A DNA stretch of 23,310 nt. It comes from Candidatus Sigynarchaeota archaeon (GTDB lineage Archaea > Asgardarchaeota > Lokiarchaeia > Sigynarchaeales > Sigynarchaeaceae). The translations under genes and the position numbers were made by a program. The notes below the pieces were generated by a model that ran no database searches, had not been told where the DNA came from, and saw only the letters and a list, made by a program, of their open reading frames with translations. The stretch covers positions 1 to 23,310 of the forward strand of contig JAUQYW010000231.1 in NCBI GenBank assembly GCA_030587525.1, given 5' to 3'. Positions 1-7,996 of this stretch are shown here, piece by piece. Numbering within the stretch: position 1 is the stretch's first letter; each line of letters starts with the position of its first letter.

Positions 1-1
1 C

Positions 2-1435
2 AACATCAAGGCTCAGCGAATCAATGCCACCGGCGACGAGCAATGGACACCTGGCGGTGTTCCGGTCTTCATCTCGACAACTTGCAGTGCTGTGGATATC
101 GTCTCCATATCCGACGGGCAAGGAGGTGTCATCATCGCGTGGCGTGACGAACGGGCAGGAACCCAGGACATCTATGCTCAACGCGTCAATGCCTCGGGCC
201 AGGTTAAATGGACGGCAAACGGAGTGAGTATCTGCAACGCAGTGAAAGATCAAAGCCGCCCATCCCTCGAGAGTGATGGTACTGGCGGGGCAATCATCGT
301 GTGGGAGGATAATCGCAATAGCAACCTCGATATCTATGCACAGCACGTCACGGCTACCGGTGCATACCAGTGGGGTGCAAACGGGACACCCGTCTGCAAC
401 ATTAGCCCCAGTTCCCAAGTGAAACCGATAATATCCCGCTGCGGAAACAACCATTGGGCAATTGCATGGGAGGATGGTCGAGTTGACTACGATATATACG
501 CCCAAATCCTCGATATCAATCACAACAATTATCTCGCACCGAATGGCGTTCCCGCTTGCAACGAGACCGGCATGCAATCAAACGTGGTTATTAAATCGTG
601 GGGTGAAAACGTGATCATGGCGTGGGAGGATACACGAAACGGGAATGGCGATATCTATGTCCAGCGATTGAGCGCGTCTGCCACGATGGCCTGGCCCAAC
701 GGAACTGCAGTCGTCGTGAATGCTGGAGAGCAAAATAACCCGTGTTTCGACGTGGATTCCTCGGGAAACATGTATTTCGCATGGCGAGATCAGCGTGGAG
801 GCGTGGACGAGGACATCTACTTTCAAAAACTGTACCCAAACGGCACGCGTGCTTACGAGGAAAGCGGCGTTCCTGTAACCGTTCATACCGGCAATCAGTT
901 CCTTTATAAAATGGCATCCGACGGGGCGAGCGGGGCATTTCTGGGTTATGTTGGGCCCAATAACAACGGGGCTGATACATATTTCGTCCAGCACGTGCTC
1001 GATAACCTCGCGCCTGAGGTCACCTCTCCCTCTGATGCAAACGCCCGGGTTGGCGAAACGGCTTACATGTCCTGGACCGCAACGGATGCCTCGGTGAACG
1101 CGACGACCGCCTACTCCGTAAAGATCAACGGCACGCAATATGCCACCGGCTCGTGGACGCCGGGCGCGTATTTCAACGTGCAAGTGAACACTTCCGCCAC
1201 GGGCGTGTTCGAGTACATGGTCCTCGTGTCAGATGGCTATGGCGGGCAAGCGACGGACACCGTGATCATCACCATCTTGCCAGCAGACAACGGCGCGGTT
1301 ATCGCGATCGTCGTGATCTGCGCGGTCGGCGGCGGCATTATGCTGCTCTGGTTCCTCGACAAGAAGGGCATTATCAACTTGAAGCCCTTCATCGGCAAGA
1401 TCCGGGATTTGTTCATGAAACAAAAGCGGGAATGA
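2..1435 (+). CDS. Repeat-rich surface protein with Ig-like domain and C-terminal membrane anchor (5' end outside window)
   Basis: The reading frame is open from base 2, so at least 477 residues are present and the start lies upstream of the window. About six repeats of roughly 50-60 residues each carry a core like W(E/R)D-R...DIYAQ(R/H)V-(A/T)(S/T)G---W--NG, which should form a beta-propeller or similar all-beta array. Residues about 335-428 form an Ig-like domain, followed by a hydrophobic segment (about 430-451) and a basic tail containing FLDKKGI and ending KQKRE. Several N-x-S/T sequons fit an extracellular glycosylated protein held by one C-terminal helix with the tail in the cytoplasm. 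The Ig-TM-tail portion is clearly homologous to the end of the protein at 7996-9663. The exact function is unknown; adhesion, cell-wall or polymer binding is a guess. A poly-T run follows the stop. Confidence 0.85.
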   Translation, partial: NIKAQRINATGDEQWTPGGVPVFISTTCSAVDIVSISDGQGGVIIAWRDERAGTQDIYAQRVNASGQVKWTANGVSICNAVKDQSRPSLESDGTGGAIIVWEDNRNSNLDIYAQHVTATGAYQWGANGTPVCNISPSSQVKPIISRCGNNHWAIAWEDGRVDYDIYAQILDINHNNYLAPNGVPACNETGMQSNVVIKSWGENVIMAWEDTRNGNGDIYVQRLSASATMAWPNGTAVVVNAGEQNNPCFDVDSSGNMYFAWRDQRGGVDEDIYFQKLYPNGTRAYEESGVPVTVHTGNQFLYKMASDGASGAFLGYVGPNNNGADTYFVQHVLDNLAPEVTSPSDANARVGETAYMSWTATDASVNATTAYSVKINGTQYATGSWTPGAYFNVQVNTSATGVFEYMVLVSDGYGGQATDTVIITILPADNGAVIAIVVICAVGGGIMLLWFLDKKGIINLKPFIGKIRDLFMKQKRE

Positions 1436-1456
1436 CGGATCTTCCTGTTTTCCGCC

Positions 1457-1466
1457 TTTTTTTTTT
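1457..1466 (+). terminator. Poly-T terminator of the surface-protein gene
   Basis: Ten consecutive T on the plus strand start 22 bases after the stop codon. Archaeal RNA polymerase terminates at such U-tracts without needing a hairpin, so this is a good candidate 3' end. Confidence 0.6.
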
Positions 1467-1478
1467 CATTTCTTTGCT

Positions 1479-1504
1479 ACTGATCGCCATTCCTGGCGAT
1501 CAGT
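1479..1504. repeat. Perfect inverted repeat, 10-bp stem and 6-base loop
   Basis: ACTGATCGCC (1479-1488) and its exact reverse complement GGCGATCAGT (1495-1504) surround the loop ATTCCT. It lies just after a T10 tract and about 140 bases before the GH38 start. It could stabilise the 3' end of the upstream message, or act as a protein-binding palindrome; the sequence does not decide between these. Confidence 0.55.
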
Positions 1505-1590
1505 GTTGTTGATGCAAATCCTCATATTGATATCGGTTGGTCCGAGCAAAGCGGGGAGCAGCGGCAATCGTTTTAATTTCAAGTAAGTTG

Positions 1591-1598
1591 CTTTAAAC
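1591..1598 (+). promoter_or_regulatory. Candidate TATA box for the GH38 gene
   Basis: CTTTAAAC lies about 45 bases before the ATG at 1643. Archaeal initiation about 25 bases downstream would give a leader of about 20 bases. No purine-rich upstream element was seen, and no strong Shine-Dalgarno motif precedes the ATG. Confidence 0.35.
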
Positions 1599-1642
1599 GG
1601 TTGTTCATTTGACGACAACATTCACCAACAAGTTGATCAGAA

Positions 1643-4504
1643 ATGGCACCACGACCGATCAAATACAAGATTGGCCCGTACTCGGGCGAGGAGCGGCTCG
1701 ACACGACGAACATCCCTGAGCCCGACGAGGACGACGATGAAACGCAACAAGCATGGTTTGAAGACGAACGGAACGAACCCTCGTTTAAAAACTACATCAA
1801 GAACCAGATCGCATTGTACAAAACGAATTTCGGCCTCGATATTAAGAACATGGATATCATCATGATCGCGCAGAGCCATATCGACGTGTGCTGGCTCTGG
1901 CGATTCGAGCAAACCCGGAAAAAAGGCTGGGTCACGTTCAGGAAAGCCGTGCGCATGGGAAGCATATTCTATCCCGGCAAATACACGTTTCATGCCAGCC
2001 AGCCGCAAGTCCAGGAATACATCAAGGAAGATGATCCAGCCCTTTTCGAGCAGATAAAAGAACAAGTCAAGAAGGGAAGTTTCAACATCGTCGGCGGCTC
2101 GTGGGTCGAACCTGACTGCATGATGCCCAGCGGCGAGGGATTCATCCACCAGCGCTTGTATGGCATGTATTTCTACCAGGAGAATTACGGATTCATGCCC
2201 GATATCGAATGGATGATGGACTCCTTCGGTTACGGGAGGAATCTCCCCCAGATCTTGTCAAAGTCCGGCGCGAAATACTTCTGGACGACGAAGATCACGT
2301 GGAACAAGGAAACGATCTTCCCGTTCGTCAACTTCTGGTGGCAATCACCAGATGGCTCCCGAGTCCTGGCGCACGAGGCGCAGTTTGACTTCGGTATGCT
2401 GGAAAACTTCTGGAAATACGAGTGCGGCCGGCACTTGCTCAAGGAAGGTGTATCGTACATCGGCGATTACACGAGGGATTACGACGATCTCGGCGACTTC
2501 GTCGACGACGACGCACTTAACAAGACTATCGGGCTGTTCTATGGAAAGGGCGATGGCGGGCATGGCCCGACGAGCCAGGAAGTCGCCACCGCGATGGCCT
2601 TGATGGAGGAAGGGGCGGTCCACGTCGGCACGGCCAAGGAGTTCTTCACCAAACTGGAGAAGAACTCGGGCCGATATCCGGTCTGGAACGACGAGATGTA
2701 CCTCGAATACCACCAGGGAACGTTCACCACGCATTCCCGGGTGAAGCGGAACAACCGGCGACTCGAGTACAAAGCCATCTCGGTTGAGATGCTCTGTGCA
2801 ATCGTCAGCACTCAATTGAAGGAAGCATCGCCGTATCTCAAGGATGCTATCGACGCGACATGGAAGTTCATCTTGAAAAACCAGTTCCACGATTGCCTGC
2901 CCGGGAGCAGCATCCCTGAGGCTTACGACGAGGTTGCCGAGGAGTGGGAATTGTGCGATGAAAACCTCGACAAGTGCATCGACGGCGTGGCCAAGGCAAT
3001 CGCTCCTGTTGCCAAGAATGAAATCATCTTGTTCAATCCAAACGCGGCTGGCGAGATCCGCGTGTTCATCCCGGTCACCACCTTCGACAACGTGAAGCTC
3101 GACAAGGATGGCCGGCCCCCGAGGGGCATCTTGAAGGCGATTGACAAGTCCGGGGCAGTCCCCTTGCAACCCGTCGCTGCTGAACCCGCGACCTTCATCG
3201 AGGCCAAGCCAGCCGGGTGGTGGACGGTCGTCGGGCTCGATGGCATCGCGCTGAACGCGTTCGAGGCCGATTTCTTGGACAAGGCAGCAATCGACAAGGC
3301 GTTCGAGACGGGCATCGACGTGGCGGCATCGGCGAATAGCCACCTCGACAACGGCATCCTCCGCGTGGAGCTCGCCATGGACGGGACCATCTCCAAGGCC
3401 ACGTCGAAAAACGTCCCCGGCGTTACCAACATCTTCAAGGGGCCGTCGAACATCCCGATGGCGTTCATCGACGAGATGAAGAATGATCAAGCATGGAACA
3501 TCACCCCCGGCTATAATAACCATCCTCGCGTTTATGATATTGACCAGAAGCCAAAGCTCGTGGTTTCCAAGCAAGGACCCATCGTTTCGGAGATCACCAT
3601 CATCAAGCAATGGGGGCCGCAATACATCATGCAGCGGATCGCCTTGTACAAAGGGTTGCCTGAGATCTATTGCGAATTCATTGCTGATTGGAACGACCCG
3701 CGGACGCTCGTCAAGCTCAAGTTCGACACGGCGACCGGCGCGAACGTGGTGGAATCCGACAACCAGTATTGCATCATCACGCGCAGCACGCGGCCCATGA
3801 CGCCGAACGATAAAGCCCGGTGGGAAAAGATCCAGCACAAGTTCAGCGACTTGTCGACACCCGATGGTAAGTGGGGCATCGCGTTCCTCAACGATGGGAA
3901 ATACGCATTCGACACGATGGAACCCGACGTGTTTCGCCTCACTGTCCTCAAGTCGGCACAATATCCAAATGCCCCGAGGGAATCCTTCGCCCATCTCGAG
4001 CGCAAGATGAACATGGAGAAGCGAGGGAAAACGCAACCTGGATTCACGGACATCGGCGCGCATCGCACCCGGTTTGCGTTCTATCCCCACGCGGGCGCGA
4101 CACGGGTGGACGCCGCGGGTAAGCCGGCCACGGACATCGTTCGGCGGGCAGATATGTTCAACGCACCACCGATCATCTTGAAACCCGGGTCTGGCAAAGG
4201 TGCCGTGCAGGTGAACAAGTCGTTGATCAGTTCCAGCAACCCCTCGGTGCTCGTGAAAGCGGTCAAGAAAGGCCACGTGGATCCAACACTATTAATCGTG
4301 CGCGCGGTCGAGTACACGGGCAATCCCGCGTCCGCGGAAATTACAGTCGATTCCACGATAAGGAAAATCGTAGTCGATGTTTTTGAGACGGATTTGCTCG
4401 AACGGAAGACCGGCGGCAAGATCGCGTGGGATCCGAAAAATGGGACTGTCAAGGTTTCCTTCGGCAAGTGGGAAATCAAGACAATCGCGTTTAAATTGAA
4501 ATAA
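1643..4504 (+). CDS. GH38 family alpha-mannosidase (first copy)
   Basis: A 953-residue protein with the full architecture of glycoside hydrolase family 38, retaining zinc-dependent enzymes that remove alpha-mannose. The motif AQSHIDVCWLW carries the first two zinc ligands (His79, Asp81). MDSFGYG places the likely catalytic nucleophile and zinc ligand at Asp193. NQFHDCLPGSS gives the fourth ligand (His416). GDGGHGP (303-309) is also typical of the archaeal/bacterial and cytosolic branch. The C-terminal half is the usual all-beta mannosidase region. There is no signal peptide, so the enzyme should be cytoplasmic, comparable in setting to eukaryotic MAN2C1/Ams1 or bacterial mannoside-degrading GH38s (family knowledge). 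The acidic stretch at residues 25-42 is peculiar to this copy. The natural substrate cannot be read from sequence. A second, divergent GH38 lies at 17518-20358. Confidence 0.95.
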   Translation: MAPRPIKYKIGPYSGEERLDTTNIPEPDEDDDETQQAWFEDERNEPSFKNYIKNQIALYKTNFGLDIKNMDIIMIAQSHIDVCWLWRFEQTRKKGWVTFRKAVRMGSIFYPGKYTFHASQPQVQEYIKEDDPALFEQIKEQVKKGSFNIVGGSWVEPDCMMPSGEGFIHQRLYGMYFYQENYGFMPDIEWMMDSFGYGRNLPQILSKSGAKYFWTTKITWNKETIFPFVNFWWQSPDGSRVLAHEAQFDFGMLENFWKYECGRHLLKEGVSYIGDYTRDYDDLGDFVDDDALNKTIGLFYGKGDGGHGPTSQEVATAMALMEEGAVHVGTAKEFFTKLEKNSGRYPVWNDEMYLEYHQGTFTTHSRVKRNNRRLEYKAISVEMLCAIVSTQLKEASPYLKDAIDATWKFILKNQFHDCLPGSSIPEAYDEVAEEWELCDENLDKCIDGVAKAIAPVAKNEIILFNPNAAGEIRVFIPVTTFDNVKLDKDGRPPRGILKAIDKSGAVPLQPVAAEPATFIEAKPAGWWTVVGLDGIALNAFEADFLDKAAIDKAFETGIDVAASANSHLDNGILRVELAMDGTISKATSKNVPGVTNIFKGPSNIPMAFIDEMKNDQAWNITPGYNNHPRVYDIDQKPKLVVSKQGPIVSEITIIKQWGPQYIMQRIALYKGLPEIYCEFIADWNDPRTLVKLKFDTATGANVVESDNQYCIITRSTRPMTPNDKARWEKIQHKFSDLSTPDGKWGIAFLNDGKYAFDTMEPDVFRLTVLKSAQYPNAPRESFAHLERKMNMEKRGKTQPGFTDIGAHRTRFAFYPHAGATRVDAAGKPATDIVRRADMFNAPPIILKPGSGKGAVQVNKSLISSSNPSVLVKAVKKGHVDPTLLIVRAVEYTGNPASAEITVDSTIRKIVVDVFETDLLERKTGGKIAWDPKNGTVKVSFGKWEIKTIAFKLK

Positions 4505-4508
4505 AGAA

Positions 4509-4547
4509 TTTTTTACACGATTTTTTCAAATGATACTTGGAAAAAAA
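4509..4547. terminator. Bidirectional poly-T/poly-A terminator between convergent genes
   Basis: Two T6 runs (4509-4514 and 4521-4526) follow the GH38 stop on the plus strand. An A7 run (4541-4547) gives T7 on the minus strand just past the stop of the facing membrane-protein gene. Both fit archaeal U-tract termination. Confidence 0.6.
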
Positions 4548-4558
4548 GACTTAGTTCT

Positions 4559-6646
4559 TTATTTTTTCAGCCTTCGCAACAACGATGGTACCAGCATAGC
4601 CAGAACCACCGCGCAAGCCATTGCGAACACTTCGAGAAGGCCAGGGAGCCTTGAAAAGTCCAAGATCCAATCCAGCATGAGTGTTTGATTGATACTCGCA
4701 TCTTTCTTGTTATAATATATGTAAAAACTCGCCGGTGGATTTGTATTGACCGTATCGTTCAACATTTTCAAGAAATCGATGCCATACGTGTCGAATGCGC
4801 CGCCATTAACCCATCCACTTGCATCTTGATAGGTATTTAGCATGAAGAAGGTTACTTCCTTCATGCCGAAGTTCTTGCAGATTAGGACGTCACGTAGCAG
4901 GTTTCCAAACCCCGTTGCGTTCCCCCACGAGATAGGTTCTGGCTGCGGTAAGCCCGTGCCATAACAAGAGCAGTTCAAGATGCCGAGATACACGCCCATC
5001 TTCTCAACGGGCACGCACGAAGCGAGGGTTTTCAAGTGACTATACACGGAATACGATGTATACCACGGTCGCAGCGGATCCATGGGTGAGCCATTTGGCG
5101 GGTTGCCGGTCATGATGCACCGGTATATCATCGGGGCATAGGATGTAAACCGGTCAGGGAAGGCGCTCACTTGTCGTGTAAATGTTTGGATGTCGATGTC
5201 CCCGTCAAACGCAATGTCTGCGGGATCGAGAGGATAACTTATGGATTCCATTTCGATGGGCTTTCCATTGATCGTTCGATTGCCAACATAGTCAAAGACG
5301 CGGTTCCAGATGGCGATTTCTTGCGTAATCGAACCATTGCAGCTCAAGTCGGAAAATGGAACTGATTCGATGTCAAAACCAAAACCGCGCCATCCTTGCA
5401 AGGAACCGTTATTCGCGTATGGTAAAAGAATATTCGTCGCGGTTTCAACGTAATCCTGGAGTTGCGCGATCGAGGGCGGGGAAATCACTATCCGGTACGT
5501 GACCCCGGTCATATTCTCATCGAATTCTGTCAAGTTGTATTTTACATATTCCGGCGTGACCTGGCCGAGCACCATATCCACGTTCGCGTGATATGCCTTT
5601 AACTGGTCTCGCCAGGCCACGGGATAATCTCTCAAGTAGGGAGATGCCCAGAAATTGAACCGCATGGTATAATCCGTTATTGGTGTGATCTGGATGGGGA
5701 TCCTGAACACGTTCATGTACGGCAAGAATCCCGGGAGGATCACGGCGGTCATGGCAAGGCATACCACGATACCTTTCATCACCGTGCGTTTTTGCGCCGG
5801 CGTGAATGGCTTTTCAATGCCGGTCGACGCGCGCGGGTACCGTGGATTCTTGATGATTGCCGCGAACCACGGGCCAAAGAAGCCAGAGCGCCCGTTCTTG
5901 ACCAGCACGTTCGTGTCCGAAATGCATCGTGCCAAGCCAAATCCCGCATTCACGGCTAAAACAATAAGGATCGATGCCATCACCGCGAACGCGGGCAAAA
6001 ACTCGCCCGACGTGTCGGCAAAATGATCGATGAGCTGCTGCGCAGGGAAAAAATAAACATATACCATTATCAACGGAGACACGAGTCCTCCGAAACGATA
6101 ACGACATACCACGAGGAGAAAGACCATGACCCCTATTATCGAGATTCCTTCCAATATATCGAATGTTGCTTCCCACAGTTCAATGATTCCGGCCGCGATT
6201 GCACGAACTGGGATGTCTATGCCGTTGAAATACATGAAAATGATTAGAAACAAGTAGACACCTCTTGCAAATGTGATAGAATATTTATTTAATCGATCAC
6301 GAATGGTTTCTTCTAATGAAAGAACGATGCTCCATAAACAAGTCAAGACCATGCACGTGATGGCGATCACGATGAACATGCCCAGCATGACATTCAATAT
6401 CACCACAACGATGGAAAAAAACGCAGCAGAGAGATAATATGGCTTTACCGCTATTTTTTCCGCCCGAATTTCAACATGTAAACTACCAAGCCCAATGAGC
6501 GGAAATAATATCACCATAAGCCCGATCAATCCAAAATAATAGGGTCCGTCTTTGATCTTGATGAATGGACTGCATAAAAACAAGACAAGCATTGCAATAC
6601 CGATGATGAAATGAATGTTCAAGAACAATCGAGTTTTTGCCACCAT
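4559..6646 (-). CDS. Polytopic membrane protein with large extracellular domain, possibly glycosidase-like
   Basis: The ATG at 6646 was chosen (695 residues, starting MVAKTRLF) because it directly precedes the first membrane helix; the frame upstream to 7012 runs antisense through the vWA gene and has no membrane or domain character. Residues about 8-30, 36-55, 70-110, 127-145, 165-185, 188-205, 217-240 and 291-310 are hydrophobic. A soluble part of about 350 residues (about 312-660) carries several N-x-S/T sequons and so should be outside; a final helix spans about 667-690 before the basic end RRLKK. Within the outer part, GFGFDIES (421-428) and MESIS (467-471) recall acidic ends of TIM-barrel strands, as does VTFFMLNTYQD (598-608). 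A glycoside-hydrolase-like barrel is therefore possible but unproven. The protein is not recognised as a named family. The neighbouring GH38 gene faces it convergently. Confidence 0.75.
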   Translation of the reverse strand: MVAKTRLFLNIHFIIGIAMLVLFLCSPFIKIKDGPYYFGLIGLMVILFPLIGLGSLHVEIRAEKIAVKPYYLSAAFFSIVVVILNVMLGMFIVIAITCMVLTCLWSIVLSLEETIRDRLNKYSITFARGVYLFLIIFMYFNGIDIPVRAIAAGIIELWEATFDILEGISIIGVMVFLLVVCRYRFGGLVSPLIMVYVYFFPAQQLIDHFADTSGEFLPAFAVMASILIVLAVNAGFGLARCISDTNVLVKNGRSGFFGPWFAAIIKNPRYPRASTGIEKPFTPAQKRTVMKGIVVCLAMTAVILPGFLPYMNVFRIPIQITPITDYTMRFNFWASPYLRDYPVAWRDQLKAYHANVDMVLGQVTPEYVKYNLTEFDENMTGVTYRIVISPPSIAQLQDYVETATNILLPYANNGSLQGWRGFGFDIESVPFSDLSCNGSITQEIAIWNRVFDYVGNRTINGKPIEMESISYPLDPADIAFDGDIDIQTFTRQVSAFPDRFTSYAPMIYRCIMTGNPPNGSPMDPLRPWYTSYSVYSHLKTLASCVPVEKMGVYLGILNCSCYGTGLPQPEPISWGNATGFGNLLRDVLICKNFGMKEVTFFMLNTYQDASGWVNGGAFDTYGIDFLKMLNDTVNTNPPASFYIYYNKKDASINQTLMLDWILDFSRLPGLLEVFAMACAVVLAMLVPSLLRRLKK

Positions 6647-6682
6647 GCATCGATCTTGGCTTTCATACTTTCTAAGTATTTG

Positions 6683-6691
6683 TTTTAAATA
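6683..6691. promoter_or_regulatory. Candidate TATA element in a divergent promoter
   Basis: TTTTAAATA sits in the 102-base gap between the divergent membrane-protein and vWA genes. Read on the minus strand it lies about 40 bases before the ATG at 6646, a normal archaeal TATA-to-start distance. On the plus strand it is about 60 bases before the TTG at 6749. It may serve either gene. Confidence 0.35.
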
Positions 6692-6748
6692 ACTTAATTC
6701 GCATCTAGAACATGAGGATCCGTACAAAAAGTCCGGGGTTGACGTATA

Positions 6749-7960
6749 TTGAGTCTCAACTATGACGATTATTTCGTGCCTCGCATCGTGCTTCTTTCTG
6801 ACGGCGAGGCGGATAATATGGCATGGCAAGCACCGCTCCAGATCGCCATCCAGCAGCACATCATCATCGATGTCGTCGCATTGCTGTCCCAAGACGAGCG
6901 TGGCAGGAAAACGCTGGAGGAAATTGCCGCAAAAACGGGCGGCACCTTCATCATGCCGGGCGACCTGGGAAAATTCATCACCGATTTCGTGCACTTGTCG
7001 AAAAAAAAGCAAGCAACCAAGGTCGAGGACATCATATTGTGCCTGGACACGTCAGGCTCCATGTCAGAGAATTACAAGGGCTCCACGCAGAAAAAAATCA
7101 AGGCTTTAAGGGATGCAGTTTTAGAATTCGCCGAGAAAAAACTCTCCATCGATCCGCGGGACCGTGTCGGCGTTGTCGTGTTCGGCACGCACGACCTGAG
7201 CAAGGTCGACGTGCTCTTGCGGCCGGGACCGTATACCAAGGAAAATTTCTTGCGGGTCGTGGACAGGTTAAAGGCGCAAGACGGGACGCCGCTCGACCGG
7301 GGCATCGACCTCGCCATCCGGGAACTCGATCTCCTCAACAAGCGGTCACACTTGCAAATGGAAATTGCCCAGCCGATCCAGAGCATCCAGCAGATCCCGG
7401 GCATGCACGGGACGTGCGGGTATTGCGCCGCGAACGGCAAGCCCCAGCCAGACATCGACGGGCCAAACTGGGCCTTCTATGAAGGGGTGCGGAAGGTGAA
7501 CGTGTTCCGCTGCCCGCGTTGTGGAATAATTTATCATGGGATGTGCATGGATAAATATATTCTAAGAGGAGGAAATGCTGGCGTCTGCTATGGCTGCAAT
7601 TCGATTCTTGGCGTTGATGCTTCGCTCCAGGTTCAAACGCCAGCAAATGTTGCGATGGCCGATACAGGCGGTCAAATGTTGCTCATGTGCCCTAACTGCA
7701 ACGAGCCGTTGCCCCAGAACGCTCGGTTTTGCGCACATTGCGGGCAGCGGATGGATGCAACGCACCATCCGGTAGCTACGCAGAGCACAGCGCCGAAAAC
7801 AACGACTTCCTACGGGACGCCCGGTGGTGATACGGGAAGCAGCACGTCAGAAAGCATCTACAACCCCGAGAAAGAAGGGTCGCTCGTCTCGTGCCCGAAG
7901 TGCGGTTACACGTGCCAGAAGGAATGGGGCACCTGCCCGATGTGTGATTCGCCCCTGTAA
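6749..7960 (+). CDS. vWA protein with swapped domain halves, C4HC3 zinc finger and zinc ribbons
   Basis: A 403-residue protein starting at TTG; an in-frame stop at 6740-6742 prevents a longer N terminus, and the start is uncertain. Residues 10-85 look like the second half of a von Willebrand A domain (PRIVLLSDG with the MIDAS-type Asp18, then ...GGTFIMPGDLGKFITDF). Residues 92-200 look like the first half of a vWA domain: DTSGS at 100-104 and the metal-site Thr180 in DGTPL, ending where the second half would normally follow. Next, Cys223/226, Cys255/258, His263, Cys266 and Cys280/283 have the spacing of a C4HC3 PHD/RING-like cross-brace finger. A zinc ribbon follows (Cys314/317/328/331), then a Ser/Thr/Gly-rich linker and a last CxxC pair set (382/385, 396/399). 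Role unknown; vWA plus zinc modules suggests protein-protein scaffolding. Cytoplasmic, as no signal peptide is seen. Confidence 0.8.
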   Translation: MSLNYDDYFVPRIVLLSDGEADNMAWQAPLQIAIQQHIIIDVVALLSQDERGRKTLEEIAAKTGGTFIMPGDLGKFITDFVHLSKKKQATKVEDIILCLDTSGSMSENYKGSTQKKIKALRDAVLEFAEKKLSIDPRDRVGVVVFGTHDLSKVDVLLRPGPYTKENFLRVVDRLKAQDGTPLDRGIDLAIRELDLLNKRSHLQMEIAQPIQSIQQIPGMHGTCGYCAANGKPQPDIDGPNWAFYEGVRKVNVFRCPRCGIIYHGMCMDKYILRGGNAGVCYGCNSILGVDASLQVQTPANVAMADTGGQMLLMCPNCNEPLPQNARFCAHCGQRMDATHHPVATQSTAPKTTTSYGTPGGDTGSSTSESIYNPEKEGSLVSCPKCGYTCQKEWGTCPMCDSPL

Positions 7961-7972
7961 AGGAATTTAATT

Positions 7973-7996
7973 AAAAAAAGATTATAATTTATTTTT
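7973..7996. terminator. Bidirectional terminator between convergent genes
   Basis: The A7 run at 7973-7979 is a T7 tract on the minus strand, about 17 bases past the propeller gene's stop. T5 at 7992-7996 serves the plus-strand vWA gene. Confidence 0.5.

Noticed and set aside
2345..4276. Long antisense open frame (643 codons) inside the first GH38 gene
   Set aside because: The plus-strand frame encodes a complete GH38 enzyme; the antisense frame is rich in Arg, Asp and His without domains and is a by-product of codon usage.
6712..6765. 17-codon mini-ORF beginning ATGAGGATC in front of the vWA gene
   Set aside because: It is out of frame with the vWA gene and too short to supply the missing half domain; a regulatory leader peptide cannot be supported.
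6647..7012. Extension of the minus-strand membrane-protein frame by 122 codons
   Set aside because: It runs antisense through the vWA gene, has no hydrophobic or domain character, and an ATG at 6646 sits right before the first membrane helix.
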